A stretch of DNA of 63,057 nt from contig JAOLZO010000012.1 in assembly GCA_028343845.1 (NCBI GenBank), forward strand, positions 1-63,057, given 5' to 3'. Source of the stretch: Verrucomicrobiota bacterium. Its GTDB lineage: Bacteria > Verrucomicrobiota > Verrucomicrobiia > Opitutales > Seribacteraceae. A model generated the notes under the pieces. The model searched no databases. It was not told where the DNA came from and saw only the letters and a list, made by a program, of their open reading frames with translations. Below, in pieces: positions 8,650 to 16,535 of this stretch. Both the position numbers and the translations under genes were made by a program. Position 1 is the stretch's first letter; every line of letters starts with the position of its first letter.

Positions 8650-9441
8650 ATGAGAATTACTTACAGAAGCAAAAACAACAAAGAATATTGGCAAAAAAGG
8701 TGGGATGACGTCGAGGTTGATGAAAAAATGGAAAACGCCGATGTTTATCCGTTGAAATATGCCCAGATTGCAATCGATGACAAAGAGGGACGAATACTGG
8801 AAGCTGGTTGTGGGGCAGGGCGAATTCTCAGATACTACCATGATCTGGGTTACGACATTACCGGTATTGATTTCATTGAGTCGGTCATTTCCAAGCTCAA
8901 AACTACCGATTCCTCTCTCAAAGTTGCTCCCGGTGACATCACGAACTTGGATTTTTCAGATGAGTATTTTCATCATGTTTTGGCTTTTGGTCTCTATCAC
9001 AACTTGGAAAAAGGGCTTGATAAGGCACTCGCCGAAACTTCAAGAGTTCTCGTTTCAGGTGGTGTGTTATGCGCTTCCTTCAGGGCCGACAATCTTCAAA
9101 CTTTATTGGTTGATTACCTTGCCGAAAAGAACGTCAATCACAAGGCATCTGCAGCCAAGATTTTCCATAAGGCGAATTTTACACGAAACGAAATCAATCA
9201 ATATCTTTCTGGCGCCGGTTTAACGCCTGTTTCAATCTATCCGGTCGTCAATATGCCGATACTTTACAAGTTCGGGATCTTTAGGCAAAGAGCTCACAAG
9301 GATTTTAACGAAAACTTGGGCCGGAAGGAGGGATACAAATTAAATGCTATTGGGAATTTGATACAAAAATTTCTCTTCAAGTTTTTCAGATATCAATTTT
9401 GTAACCTTTTTGTTGTTATCGCCAAAAAAGATCAAAGCTAA
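8650..9441 (+). CDS. Class I SAM-dependent methyltransferase
   Basis: A 263-residue protein with the SAM-binding motif EAGCGAG at 51-57 (I-L-E-A-G-C-G-A-G-R), then GIDF, the acidic loop GDITNLDF, and LAFGLYHNL in motif II/III. In Campylobacter, methyltransferases (Cj1419/Cj1420) are encoded beside the phosphoramidate genes and are thought to supply the O-methyl group. This gene sits directly upstream of the glutamine-kinase-like gene, so the same role is a reasonable inference; a sugar O- or N-methyltransferase is the alternative. Confidence 0.75.
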   Translation: MRITYRSKNNKEYWQKRWDDVEVDEKMENADVYPLKYAQIAIDDKEGRILEAGCGAGRILRYYHDLGYDITGIDFIESVISKLKTTDSSLKVAPGDITNLDFSDEYFHHVLAFGLYHNLEKGLDKALAETSRVLVSGGVLCASFRADNLQTLLVDYLAEKNVNHKASAAKIFHKANFTRNEINQYLSGAGLTPVSIYPVVNMPILYKFGIFRQRAHKDFNENLGRKEGYKLNAIGNLIQKFLFKFFRYQFCNLFVVIAKKDQS

Positions 9442-9451
9442 AAACATTCAA

Positions 9452-11788
9452 GTGAAATTCGAATCCAAGGCAGATACTTTAAAATCACTCGAGGACAAGC
9501 TTGGCACCGCAAAGGTGCTTCCTCAGTTTTCTTTCTCTTACAATGTTTGGCAAGGTGCCTCGTCAGGTATTGAAGCGATCGGAACAGTCCCTGACTGGAT
9601 GGATTTCAGTGTGCCGTTGATTGTCCGAAGCAGCGGTCAAAGCGAAGATTCTCTGGAGCATTCCCTCGCTGGTCATTTCGAGAGTGTTCTTGGGGTTAGC
9701 AAAAAGAGCGAGCTAATCGATGCAGTCAATACGGTTTTCAAGTCATTTGGCTCTCCAAAGGCGGACGATCAGGTATTCATCCAACCTATGCTCAAGGATG
9801 TCCTGAGGAGTGGTGTTGCCTTTACCCGAGATCCTAGCAATGGGGGTCATTATCATGTCATTAATTATGACGACCAGAGTGGGTCCACCTCTTCGGTTAC
9901 GGATGGTTCTTCAGGGCAATTGAAAACAATTTATCATTTCAAAAGTAGAAAAATCGATGATGGTTCATGGATGAATCGAGTGATCAACTTGTCTCAAGAA
10001 CTCCAGGCCTTGTTCGACCATGACTCGCTTGACCTTGAGTTCGGTTTTGATTCCAAGGATGAACTCTTTTTGCTTCAGGTTCGACCTCTCATTCTTAACG
10101 ATCTCAGCTCTTCGGTTTCCATTTCGAGGCAAGAACAGGTTCTTGCTCAAATTGAGGAGAAAGTAAATTCACTTTCTAAACCTCATCCATATCTTTTGGG
10201 CAAGCGATCTGTTTTTGGGGTAATGCCTGATTGGAACCCGGCTGAGATCATAGGAATCAGACCGAAGCCCCTTGCACTGTCATTATACAAGGAATTGATA
10301 ACGGATAGCATCTGGGCGTACCAAAGAGACAACTACGGCTACCGAAACCTAAGAAGCTTTCCTTTGCTGGTTAGCTTTTCAGGAATTCCTTTCATCGACG
10401 TCCGGGTAAGCTTTAATTCCTTCATTCCCAGTTCTCTGAATGATGAAGTGGCCGAGAAACTCGTAGACTCCTACATAGAAAACTTGGTGGAAAACCCAAA
10501 TAAGCATGACAAAGTCGAATTCGAAATAGTTCATTCCTGTTATACGCTTGATTTGCCGGCAAGGCTTGAGGAACAAAAGGCACAAGGCTTTACGGATGCC
10601 GAATGCTCGGACATAGCGGAAAGTCTTCGAGTTCTGACCAATAACATAATCAACGATCAAAACGGCCTCTGGAAAAAAGATTATGAGAGAATCGAGGAAT
10701 TAAGAGCAAGGCACACTCTGATTCAGGAAAGCAATTTAACAAAAATAGAAAAAATTTATTGGCTCATTGAAGATTGCAAGAGATACGGTACATTGCCTTT
10801 TGCCGGTTTGGCTCGAGCAGGTTTCATTGCCGTTCAAATGATTGGTTCTTTAGTTCGGACGGGAATTTTGTCAGAAGTTCAGTATCACGGATTCATGTCT
10901 TCATTGAATACCGTAAGTTCAAGAATGGCTTCCGATCTTTCCCAAAACGACTTTGAAAGCTTTTTGCAAACTTATGGTCATTTGCGACCAGGGACTTATG
11001 ATATTTTGTCTCCCAGGTACGATGAGACTCCCGAACTCTATTTCAGTGTCGATTCGGATTCAGGGACGGCAGATCCCCCTAAGGACTCAGCCTTCTCTTT
11101 GGGCTTGGACGACATGAATCGGTTAAGCGAAATCCTCATGGAGCATAAGCTGGATCACAATGTCATAAGCCTGCTGAATTTCTTTAGATCGGCGATAGAG
11201 GGCAGGGAGTATGCAAAGTATATTTTCACCCGTAGCTTGAGTGACGTCTTGAAGCTGATTTCTGAATTAGGCTCAGAAATGAGTCTTTCAAAGGAAGAAC
11301 TTTCATATTTAAACATTAATGACCTTCGTAAGCTTTACGCGTCTTCGGAAAACCTGGAGAATTCCCTTAAGAGGAGCATCGAGCACGGCAAGCAAGATCA
11401 TGAAGACACCTGTTCATTGAACTTGCCGTCCCTGATTACCTCCTCCTCTTCGGTTTGGTCTTACGAGCCTGCGATTAACGAACCTAATTTCATTACCCTT
11501 AAATCCATTCGTGGGAGCGTTGTCTTAAAGGACGAGGATGTTTCCCGGTTTTCGGGTAACATCCTTATGGTTGAGAGTGCGGATCCCGGTTATGATTGGA
11601 TTTTCTCTCACGGTATAGGTGGTTTCATCACCAAGTACGGAGGAGCGAACTCGCATATGGCCATAAGGGCAGGGGAGCTTGGCATTCCTGCAGTCATCGG
11701 CGCAGGTGAAGCCCTCTATGGACAATGGGAAAAAGGACAGGTTCTCGAGCTCGACTGCATGAACAAGAAGGTCCTCGTGATAAAATGA
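9452..11788 (+). CDS. PEP-synthase-like enzyme, candidate L-glutamine kinase
   Basis: A 778-residue protein from GTG 9452, 10 nt after the methyltransferase stop; TTG 9410 would overlap it. An N-terminal ATP-grasp (PPDK_N) domain has VRSSGQSEDS with R59 and an SGVAFTRDP segment. The C-terminal swivelling His domain has GGANSHMAIRAGELGIPAV with phospho-His candidate H735. The large C-terminal PEP/pyruvate barrel of true PEP synthases is absent. This layout matches Cj1418 of C. jejuni, which converts L-Gln + ATP to Gln-phosphate, AMP and Pi. The next two genes match the two following steps of the same pathway. Rifampin-phosphotransferase-like activity is the alternative. Confidence 0.75.
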   Translation: MKFESKADTLKSLEDKLGTAKVLPQFSFSYNVWQGASSGIEAIGTVPDWMDFSVPLIVRSSGQSEDSLEHSLAGHFESVLGVSKKSELIDAVNTVFKSFGSPKADDQVFIQPMLKDVLRSGVAFTRDPSNGGHYHVINYDDQSGSTSSVTDGSSGQLKTIYHFKSRKIDDGSWMNRVINLSQELQALFDHDSLDLEFGFDSKDELFLLQVRPLILNDLSSSVSISRQEQVLAQIEEKVNSLSKPHPYLLGKRSVFGVMPDWNPAEIIGIRPKPLALSLYKELITDSIWAYQRDNYGYRNLRSFPLLVSFSGIPFIDVRVSFNSFIPSSLNDEVAEKLVDSYIENLVENPNKHDKVEFEIVHSCYTLDLPARLEEQKAQGFTDAECSDIAESLRVLTNNIINDQNGLWKKDYERIEELRARHTLIQESNLTKIEKIYWLIEDCKRYGTLPFAGLARAGFIAVQMIGSLVRTGILSEVQYHGFMSSLNTVSSRMASDLSQNDFESFLQTYGHLRPGTYDILSPRYDETPELYFSVDSDSGTADPPKDSAFSLGLDDMNRLSEILMEHKLDHNVISLLNFFRSAIEGREYAKYIFTRSLSDVLKLISELGSEMSLSKEELSYLNINDLRKLYASSENLENSLKRSIEHGKQDHEDTCSLNLPSLITSSSSVWSYEPAINEPNFITLKSIRGSVVLKDEDVSRFSGNILMVESADPGYDWIFSHGIGGFITKYGGANSHMAIRAGELGIPAVIGAGEALYGQWEKGQVLELDCMNKKVLVIK

Positions 11789-12408
11789 AGAAAATTGCGG
11801 TTACTCAGAGAGTCTCTGAAGAAAGTTCTTATCAGGAAAGAAGGGATGCCCTCGATCAAAGATGGATTGATTTTCTTTTGTCAGTTGGCCTTTTCCCCGT
11901 ATTGATACCGAACCATTTGGCTTTCGTTGAAGCCATGATTGAGGGAAGTGGCGTTCAAGGGATTCTTCTTACGGGAGGGAATTCTCTTTGTAAATATGGT
12001 GGCGAAGCAAAAGAAAGAGATCAGGTCGAAAAATACTTGCTCGAATGGTCGATGAAGAAGGATCTTCCGGTTCTCGGGGTTTGCAGAGGAATGCAGTTGG
12101 TTCAGGATTTCTTTGGGAATGAACTTAACCCAGTCGACGGCCATGTCGGTGCTCGTCACGAACTTTCAATTGTCGAAGGTAGACGTTTGTCCGATGTCTT
12201 GACCAAGCTTGCTTCGGTTAACTCCTATCACGAATATGGAACAAAAGTGGTTTCTGGCGAGCTTGCCGCCTGCGCTCACTCGCTTGATGGCGTAGCGATG
12301 GCAGTCGAGCACGTTTCCCGGAGAGTCTATGGAGTAATGTGGCACAGCGAAAGGGAGTCTCCTTTCGTTAAAGAGGAGCAAGAAGTTTTTAACTATATTT
12401 TCAAATGA
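11785..12408 (+). CDS. Class I glutamine amidotransferase-like hydrolase, candidate gamma-glutamyl-CDP-amidate hydrolase
   Basis: A 207-residue protein from ATG 11785, overlapping the upstream stop (ATGA). It is a peptidase C26/GATase1 fold: oxyanion strand LLTGGNSL, nucleophile elbow GVCRGMQ with C100, and WHSE with H187 and E189. The N-terminus KKIAVTQRVSEESSYQERRD resembles Cj1417 (from memory). That enzyme cleaves CDP-glutamine to CDP-phosphoramidate and glutamate. Its position between kinase-like and cytidylyltransferase-like genes, all overlapping by 4 nt, supports the role. Confidence 0.75.
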   Translation: MKKIAVTQRVSEESSYQERRDALDQRWIDFLLSVGLFPVLIPNHLAFVEAMIEGSGVQGILLTGGNSLCKYGGEAKERDQVEKYLLEWSMKKDLPVLGVCRGMQLVQDFFGNELNPVDGHVGARHELSIVEGRRLSDVLTKLASVNSYHEYGTKVVSGELAACAHSLDGVAMAVEHVSRRVYGVMWHSERESPFVKEEQEVFNYIFK

Positions 12409-13136
12409 AAAAAGCGATAATTTTAGCAGCTGGCAGAGGAAGCAGGATGAATTCATTAACAGAGACCCTGCCCAAGTGCCGGACGGTTTTGCATGGAAAA
12501 GAATTAATCCAGTGGCAGATGCAGGCGTTGAAGGCAGGAGGAATTGACGAAGTCGGCGTAGTCAGGGGATACTTGGCTGAAACTTTTGAGCAGGATGCAA
12601 CTTTTTTTGAGAATCCCCGATGGGCGGAGAGCAATATGGTCCGATCCTTGTTGGCCGCCAGGGATTGGTTGTCGAATTACGAATGCATTGTCAGTTATTC
12701 GGATATCGTTTACTCGGGTGATGCTGTGATCAAATTGAATGCATCTTCCTCAAACACAGCCCTTACTTTTGATCCGAATTGGAGGAAGTTGTGGTCAAGA
12801 AGGTTTGCCGATCCTCTGTCCGATGCAGAAACTTTCAAGTTGAGCAGTGAGTCCAGATTGACTGAGATTGGCAAACGAACCACTACTTTCGAAGAAATCG
12901 AAGGTCAGTACATGGGGTTGATCAAATTCAAACCCGATGGTTGGGCAGTGGTGGATGGTTTTCTCCATGAGCTGCCTAACGATTCCATCGACTCAATGGA
13001 TATGACGACTTTGTTGCAAAACATGATAGAACTTGGCTTGGAAATTGAAGGGGTTCCAATTTCGGACAGGTGGTACGAAGTTGATTCGGAATCCGATTTG
13101 CGATTGTACGAATCAGAAGAAGCACCTCTTTTTTAA
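12405..13136 (+). CDS. CTP-type nucleotidyltransferase, candidate L-glutamine-phosphate cytidylyltransferase
   Basis: A 243-residue NTP_transferase. The N-terminus has the signature LAAGRGSRM at 7-15 and P23-K24; then SNMVRSLLAARDWL, SYSDIVY (metal Asp) and a late E-V-D-S-E-S-D segment. This architecture is shared by phosphocholine cytidylyltransferases (LicC type) and by Cj1416, which joins CTP and L-glutamine phosphate. The genomic order kinase - hydrolase - cytidylyltransferase makes the Cj1416-like role more likely than phosphocholine activation; no choline kinase or choline transferase gene was noticed. ATGA overlap with the previous stop. Confidence 0.75.
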   Translation: MKKAIILAAGRGSRMNSLTETLPKCRTVLHGKELIQWQMQALKAGGIDEVGVVRGYLAETFEQDATFFENPRWAESNMVRSLLAARDWLSNYECIVSYSDIVYSGDAVIKLNASSSNTALTFDPNWRKLWSRRFADPLSDAETFKLSSESRLTEIGKRTTTFEEIEGQYMGLIKFKPDGWAVVDGFLHELPNDSIDSMDMTTLLQNMIELGLEIEGVPISDRWYEVDSESDLRLYESEEAPLF

Positions 13137-13138
13137 GG

Positions 13139-14833
13139 TTGCGAAAGAAAAACATTATTATCGTCGATGTAGACGCCTTGATGCCTAGCAGGACCGGGGT
13201 AGGTGGCAACTTGCCTTGTGTTAGCCCATTTTTTGATAGTTTGGCGTCGGAGGGGTTGAATTTTTCGAATGCCTTTACAATGGGAAACCCTACGGAGTTT
13301 GCCTTGCCTGGGCTTTTTGCATCATCGTACTTGCTGGATAATGGTGGATATCGAAATGGGATTGCGGACAGGGAGGTTGCCTTTGCGGAGGTTCTCAAAC
13401 GAATCGGTTATTCAACTAGTGCGTTTTTCACGATATTCAGACCCAAAAACGACGAATATCATCGAGGATTTGACGACTTTTATCATTTGTACGATCTGCA
13501 GGTTACCGAAAAAAACTTTATGAATACCGCGAATTGGTACGTGGATGCTCTTGGTCGGGGCAGCATAGAGACTGCCGAGTGCAAAAGTGAACTTTCAATC
13601 TATTATAAAGAGTACCTGGAGGATGTTCAGCGTTATTGCGAGTCTTGGATCGATTATGGCGAAAACGGGGTTCTGCCTGAATCCAAGATTTTTAATAATA
13701 TCAATTACCGAATTGTGGGGGAGAGGGTTAAGATGAATTTGGAAAGTCTTGCCGCAAACCCTGACAAAGTTGTCGACCCAATTCTGACGGGAGATAGAAT
13801 TGGGTTGTCCGAGATAGTAGGCAAAGAAGTTCGCAGGAGGAAGAAAGTGCTTAAACCGACTTTTCTGGACTTGAAGTTCAGAGCTCAGGTTCTCAGGTAT
13901 TGCGGCGCGATGTTCAATCGTTCCACTTCAAGGGATTCGGGGAAGGATACTTTTGCCCTTGCGCTGGACAGGGTATTGCATGGCCAAAGTAATCTGCTGA
14001 TGCGTTACCCTTCCGGGGGTTACGTTTTGGAAGCTTTCAAGAGATGGCATGGCAAACATAAGGAAGGCAAGCCATTCTATTCCTATATGAAGTTATTGGA
14101 TGCTCATGAGTTAAATTTGTATTCCCATGATTTGAATCAGCAGAAAGATGAGCAAAAGCAAGAATACGAAATATTTAAAAAATGTCTCCGGGGTCTCTGC
14201 TCGGAAAAAAACTACAAGGGCAATTTGCTTTACGATTGTTCCGTCAGGTATGTCGATCAGGTACTTCATCGATTGGTCGACTATTTGAAAAAAGCCAATA
14301 TTCTTAAAGATACAATTCTGGTAATAACCGCTGATCACGGAGGGACCTATCCCAATATCCCAGTTAGAGGAAACAAATCTCACCGAGTTAACGCTTTCTA
14401 TGACGAACTCTATAGAATTCCACTTGTCTTTTCAGGCGAAGGGTTGGAAGCCAAAAGTTCTCAGTCCCTTGTCTCGTCAGTCGACATCGGTTCAACCCTT
14501 CTGTATTTGATAGGGGAATCGAATCCTCCTTCCTTTAGGGGCAGATCATTGTTGAGTGACGTTGAAAGACGTTACGTGATGTCTGAAAATCAGGGCAGGG
14601 GGCCTTGTGACTTGGTTCGAAAACCGGTTCGGGTTTGCATTAGATCCAAGAGATTCAAGCTTGTCTACGAGAAGCCTCCGGGCAAAAGCGAGGAAGGTTT
14701 CGTCGATCAATTGTATGATTTGCGGAACGATCCCGATGAAATGGTTAACCTCAAGTCAGATGCAGATGCATTGAGTGATTCGGAAGATCTCTTAAAGGTG
14801 GCCCGGAACAGAACGGAGGAAATCGTAAGTTGA
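13139..14833 (+). CDS. Alkaline-phosphatase-superfamily (sulfatase-fold) protein, candidate phospho-group transferase
   Basis: A 564-residue protein with a TTG start 2 nt after the previous stop. It has the superfamily layout: N-terminal metal Asp in IIIVDVDALMPSRTG, a nucleophile-region GNPTEFALPGLF with T52, and the distal metal site ITADHGGTYPN with D399/H400. The sulfatase signature C/S-x-P-x-R is absent; a threonine is used as in phosphoethanolamine and phosphoglycerol transferases. There is no signal peptide or membrane domain, so it is cytoplasmic. Directly following the phosphoramidate genes, it is a candidate for the enzyme that transfers that group (or a phospho-alcohol) to the glycan; this is inference. 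Confidence 0.65.
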   Translation: MRKKNIIIVDVDALMPSRTGVGGNLPCVSPFFDSLASEGLNFSNAFTMGNPTEFALPGLFASSYLLDNGGYRNGIADREVAFAEVLKRIGYSTSAFFTIFRPKNDEYHRGFDDFYHLYDLQVTEKNFMNTANWYVDALGRGSIETAECKSELSIYYKEYLEDVQRYCESWIDYGENGVLPESKIFNNINYRIVGERVKMNLESLAANPDKVVDPILTGDRIGLSEIVGKEVRRRKKVLKPTFLDLKFRAQVLRYCGAMFNRSTSRDSGKDTFALALDRVLHGQSNLLMRYPSGGYVLEAFKRWHGKHKEGKPFYSYMKLLDAHELNLYSHDLNQQKDEQKQEYEIFKKCLRGLCSEKNYKGNLLYDCSVRYVDQVLHRLVDYLKKANILKDTILVITADHGGTYPNIPVRGNKSHRVNAFYDELYRIPLVFSGEGLEAKSSQSLVSSVDIGSTLLYLIGESNPPSFRGRSLLSDVERRYVMSENQGRGPCDLVRKPVRVCIRSKRFKLVYEKPPGKSEEGFVDQLYDLRNDPDEMVNLKSDADALSDSEDLLKVARNRTEEIVS

Positions 14834-15849
14834 ATTTAATCATCATCGGTTCCTATCTAAACATGCAATGTGTCATTGATATCGTAGAACGTGAAAAACA
14901 TGATTTCAAAATCTTATCAACGGAAGACAGTCTGCTTGATCTTTTTGCGGAGCTATATGGAAGAGGAAAGGTTTACAAGATACCGAATGTCTTTGAAAAC
15001 TTCGGCAACTTCAAAACCCTTCTCAGTGATTTTTTCCATTTGTTTCAACATAAGAAAAGACTGATCAAAGAAATTGGCGCTTTTCAACCGAAGAACCTTT
15101 ACTTCTTTTTTCTAGGATGGAATGGCCTCGCATCTTGGCTAATAAAGGAATTTTCTCAGATTTGTAATATCTACTACAGACCCAAGGTAAATGTCGATTT
15201 GCTGCAAACTGACAAGTCATGCCGGATGCAAATCAAAACGGCGATTGCAAGTGCAGTATGCGGAGCAAGACTGAGGTCTGGAATGTATTATGGTTACTCC
15301 TTGATCGCCATCGACAAGAGGTTTCTTGAGAAGGTCAGGGCAAGGGATTACCTGCATGAAATTGATCATTGCAATATCAAGAGATTCCTATCCAGGAAAT
15401 TTGACTATCTTCAAAAGGTCAGGGTGATGATTTTGAATGGCGGCATGTACAATGTCGAAGAAGATGAATACGCTCGGATCATGAAGTCGGTTTCGATTGC
15501 TCTTTTCACGAAATACGAAGCATTTGAAATTTGCCTTAAGGATCACCCGAATTTTCCTGTTGTAGAGTTGGAAGCTTTTGACAAATGCTTAAAGGTGCCG
15601 ATTCATTTGCCCGCAAGCCTGCTTTGCTATCATTGTGATATCGTAATTGGTTACAGTAGCGCGACTTTGTACGAAGCCGCCAATATGGATAAGAAATCCA
15701 TTAGCTTGGTTAAATTGGTTCCAACAACCAAACCCAGTCAGGTGAAGGAGATAATGGATTACTTGGAAGAGCATGTTGAAAACGGAGTGATTGAATATCC
15801 TGCCGATGCCTCCGGCTTCGACCGGGTTTTAGAAGGGGAAAGAACATAA
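14830..15849 (+). CDS. Putative glycosyltransferase, sialyltransferase-like (HP/SS motifs)
   Basis: A 339-residue protein with a TTG start overlapping the upstream stop (TTGA). No strong family match is recalled. Motifs resemble bacterial sialyl/polysialyltransferases of the GT-B type: an H-P pair in CLKDHPNFPVVE, followed by PIHLPASLLCYHCD and VIGYSSATLYEAA, the place of the conserved Ser pair that binds the CMP phosphate. With a CMP-nonulosonate synthetase in the locus, a nonulosonate transferase is plausible. An unrelated GT-B enzyme or a Kdo-like transferase remains possible. Confidence 0.5.
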   Translation: MNLIIIGSYLNMQCVIDIVEREKHDFKILSTEDSLLDLFAELYGRGKVYKIPNVFENFGNFKTLLSDFFHLFQHKKRLIKEIGAFQPKNLYFFFLGWNGLASWLIKEFSQICNIYYRPKVNVDLLQTDKSCRMQIKTAIASAVCGARLRSGMYYGYSLIAIDKRFLEKVRARDYLHEIDHCNIKRFLSRKFDYLQKVRVMILNGGMYNVEEDEYARIMKSVSIALFTKYEAFEICLKDHPNFPVVELEAFDKCLKVPIHLPASLLCYHCDIVIGYSSATLYEAANMDKKSISLVKLVPTTKPSQVKEIMDYLEEHVENGVIEYPADASGFDRVLEGERT

Positions 15850-15914
15850 AACAGATTCTGAAATCAATCTTTCCCGCGAAAATTCTGAATTTTGTATTTT
15901 CGTCATACTACAAA

Positions 15915-16535
15915 ATGAAATGCGGTTTGACGATTGAAGGCACTTGCTTGCTGCGCAAAAACGTCTTTGGGAAGAATTGCTACGTAGGCAAAGGTAGCGA
16001 AGTTGTATGCTCCGAGGTTGGTCGCTCATCCTATGTCTCAAACAACTCATCAATCACTTTTGCAAAAATTGGGAGATATTGCGCCATTGGGGACAATGTA
16101 AAGATATGCATAGGCAATCATCCGACAAAAGATTTCGTTAGCATACACCCTTGCTTTTATTCAACTTACGGGCAAGGAACTCCCTCCTATGTAAAGAAAG
16201 ATGTTTTTCCCGGTCACAAGTTTACGGATGAGAAAAAGAAATTTGTGGTTGAGATCGGCAATGACGTATGGATTGGAAATAACGTTTCAATTCTTGATGG
16301 AATAAAGATAGGTGATGGTGCAATCATCGGTATCGGTTCAATAGTTACCAAGGACATTGAGCCTTACTCAATTGTTGGGGGAGTTCCTGCACGAATAATC
16401 AAGAAGAGGTTTGACGATGACGAAATTCAGTATCTCAAAAAATTGGAATGGTGGAATAAACCCGATGAATGGATTAGAGATAATGCACATAACTTTACTT
16501 CAATCAAATTATTGATGAAAAATGAAGGAATCTAA
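15915..16535 (+). CDS. Left-handed beta-helix (hexapeptide) O-acetyltransferase
   Basis: A 206-residue CatB/WcaF-type acyltransferase. Repeated I/V-G-x-x-x hexapeptides run from about residue 14 (NVFGKNCYVGKGSEV) to 155, with the catalytic-His segment GNHPTKDF and the C-terminal signature DVWIGNNVSILDGIKIGDG...GGVPARIIKK. It likely acetylates a sugar hydroxyl or amine using acetyl-CoA. The frame stays open upstream of ATG 15915 as far back as 15846, and the peptide there (KQILKSIFPAKILNFVF) looks like the amphipathic start of related enzymes, so the true start may be an unusual codon such as ATA 15846. It overlaps the polymerase gene by 14 nt. Confidence 0.85.
   Translation: MKCGLTIEGTCLLRKNVFGKNCYVGKGSEVVCSEVGRSSYVSNNSSITFAKIGRYCAIGDNVKICIGNHPTKDFVSIHPCFYSTYGQGTPSYVKKDVFPGHKFTDEKKKFVVEIGNDVWIGNNVSILDGIKIGDGAIIGIGSIVTKDIEPYSIVGGVPARIIKKRFDDDEIQYLKKLEWWNKPDEWIRDNAHNFTSIKLLMKNEGI

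Noticed and set aside
11725-11784. N-terminal extension of the gamma-glutamyl-hydrolase-like gene
   Set aside because: It reads through the end of the glutamine-kinase-like gene; ATG 11785 overlaps the stop and gives the normal family start.
13139-14833. Sulfatase
   Set aside because: The C/S-x-P-x-R maturation motif is missing and no signal peptide is present.
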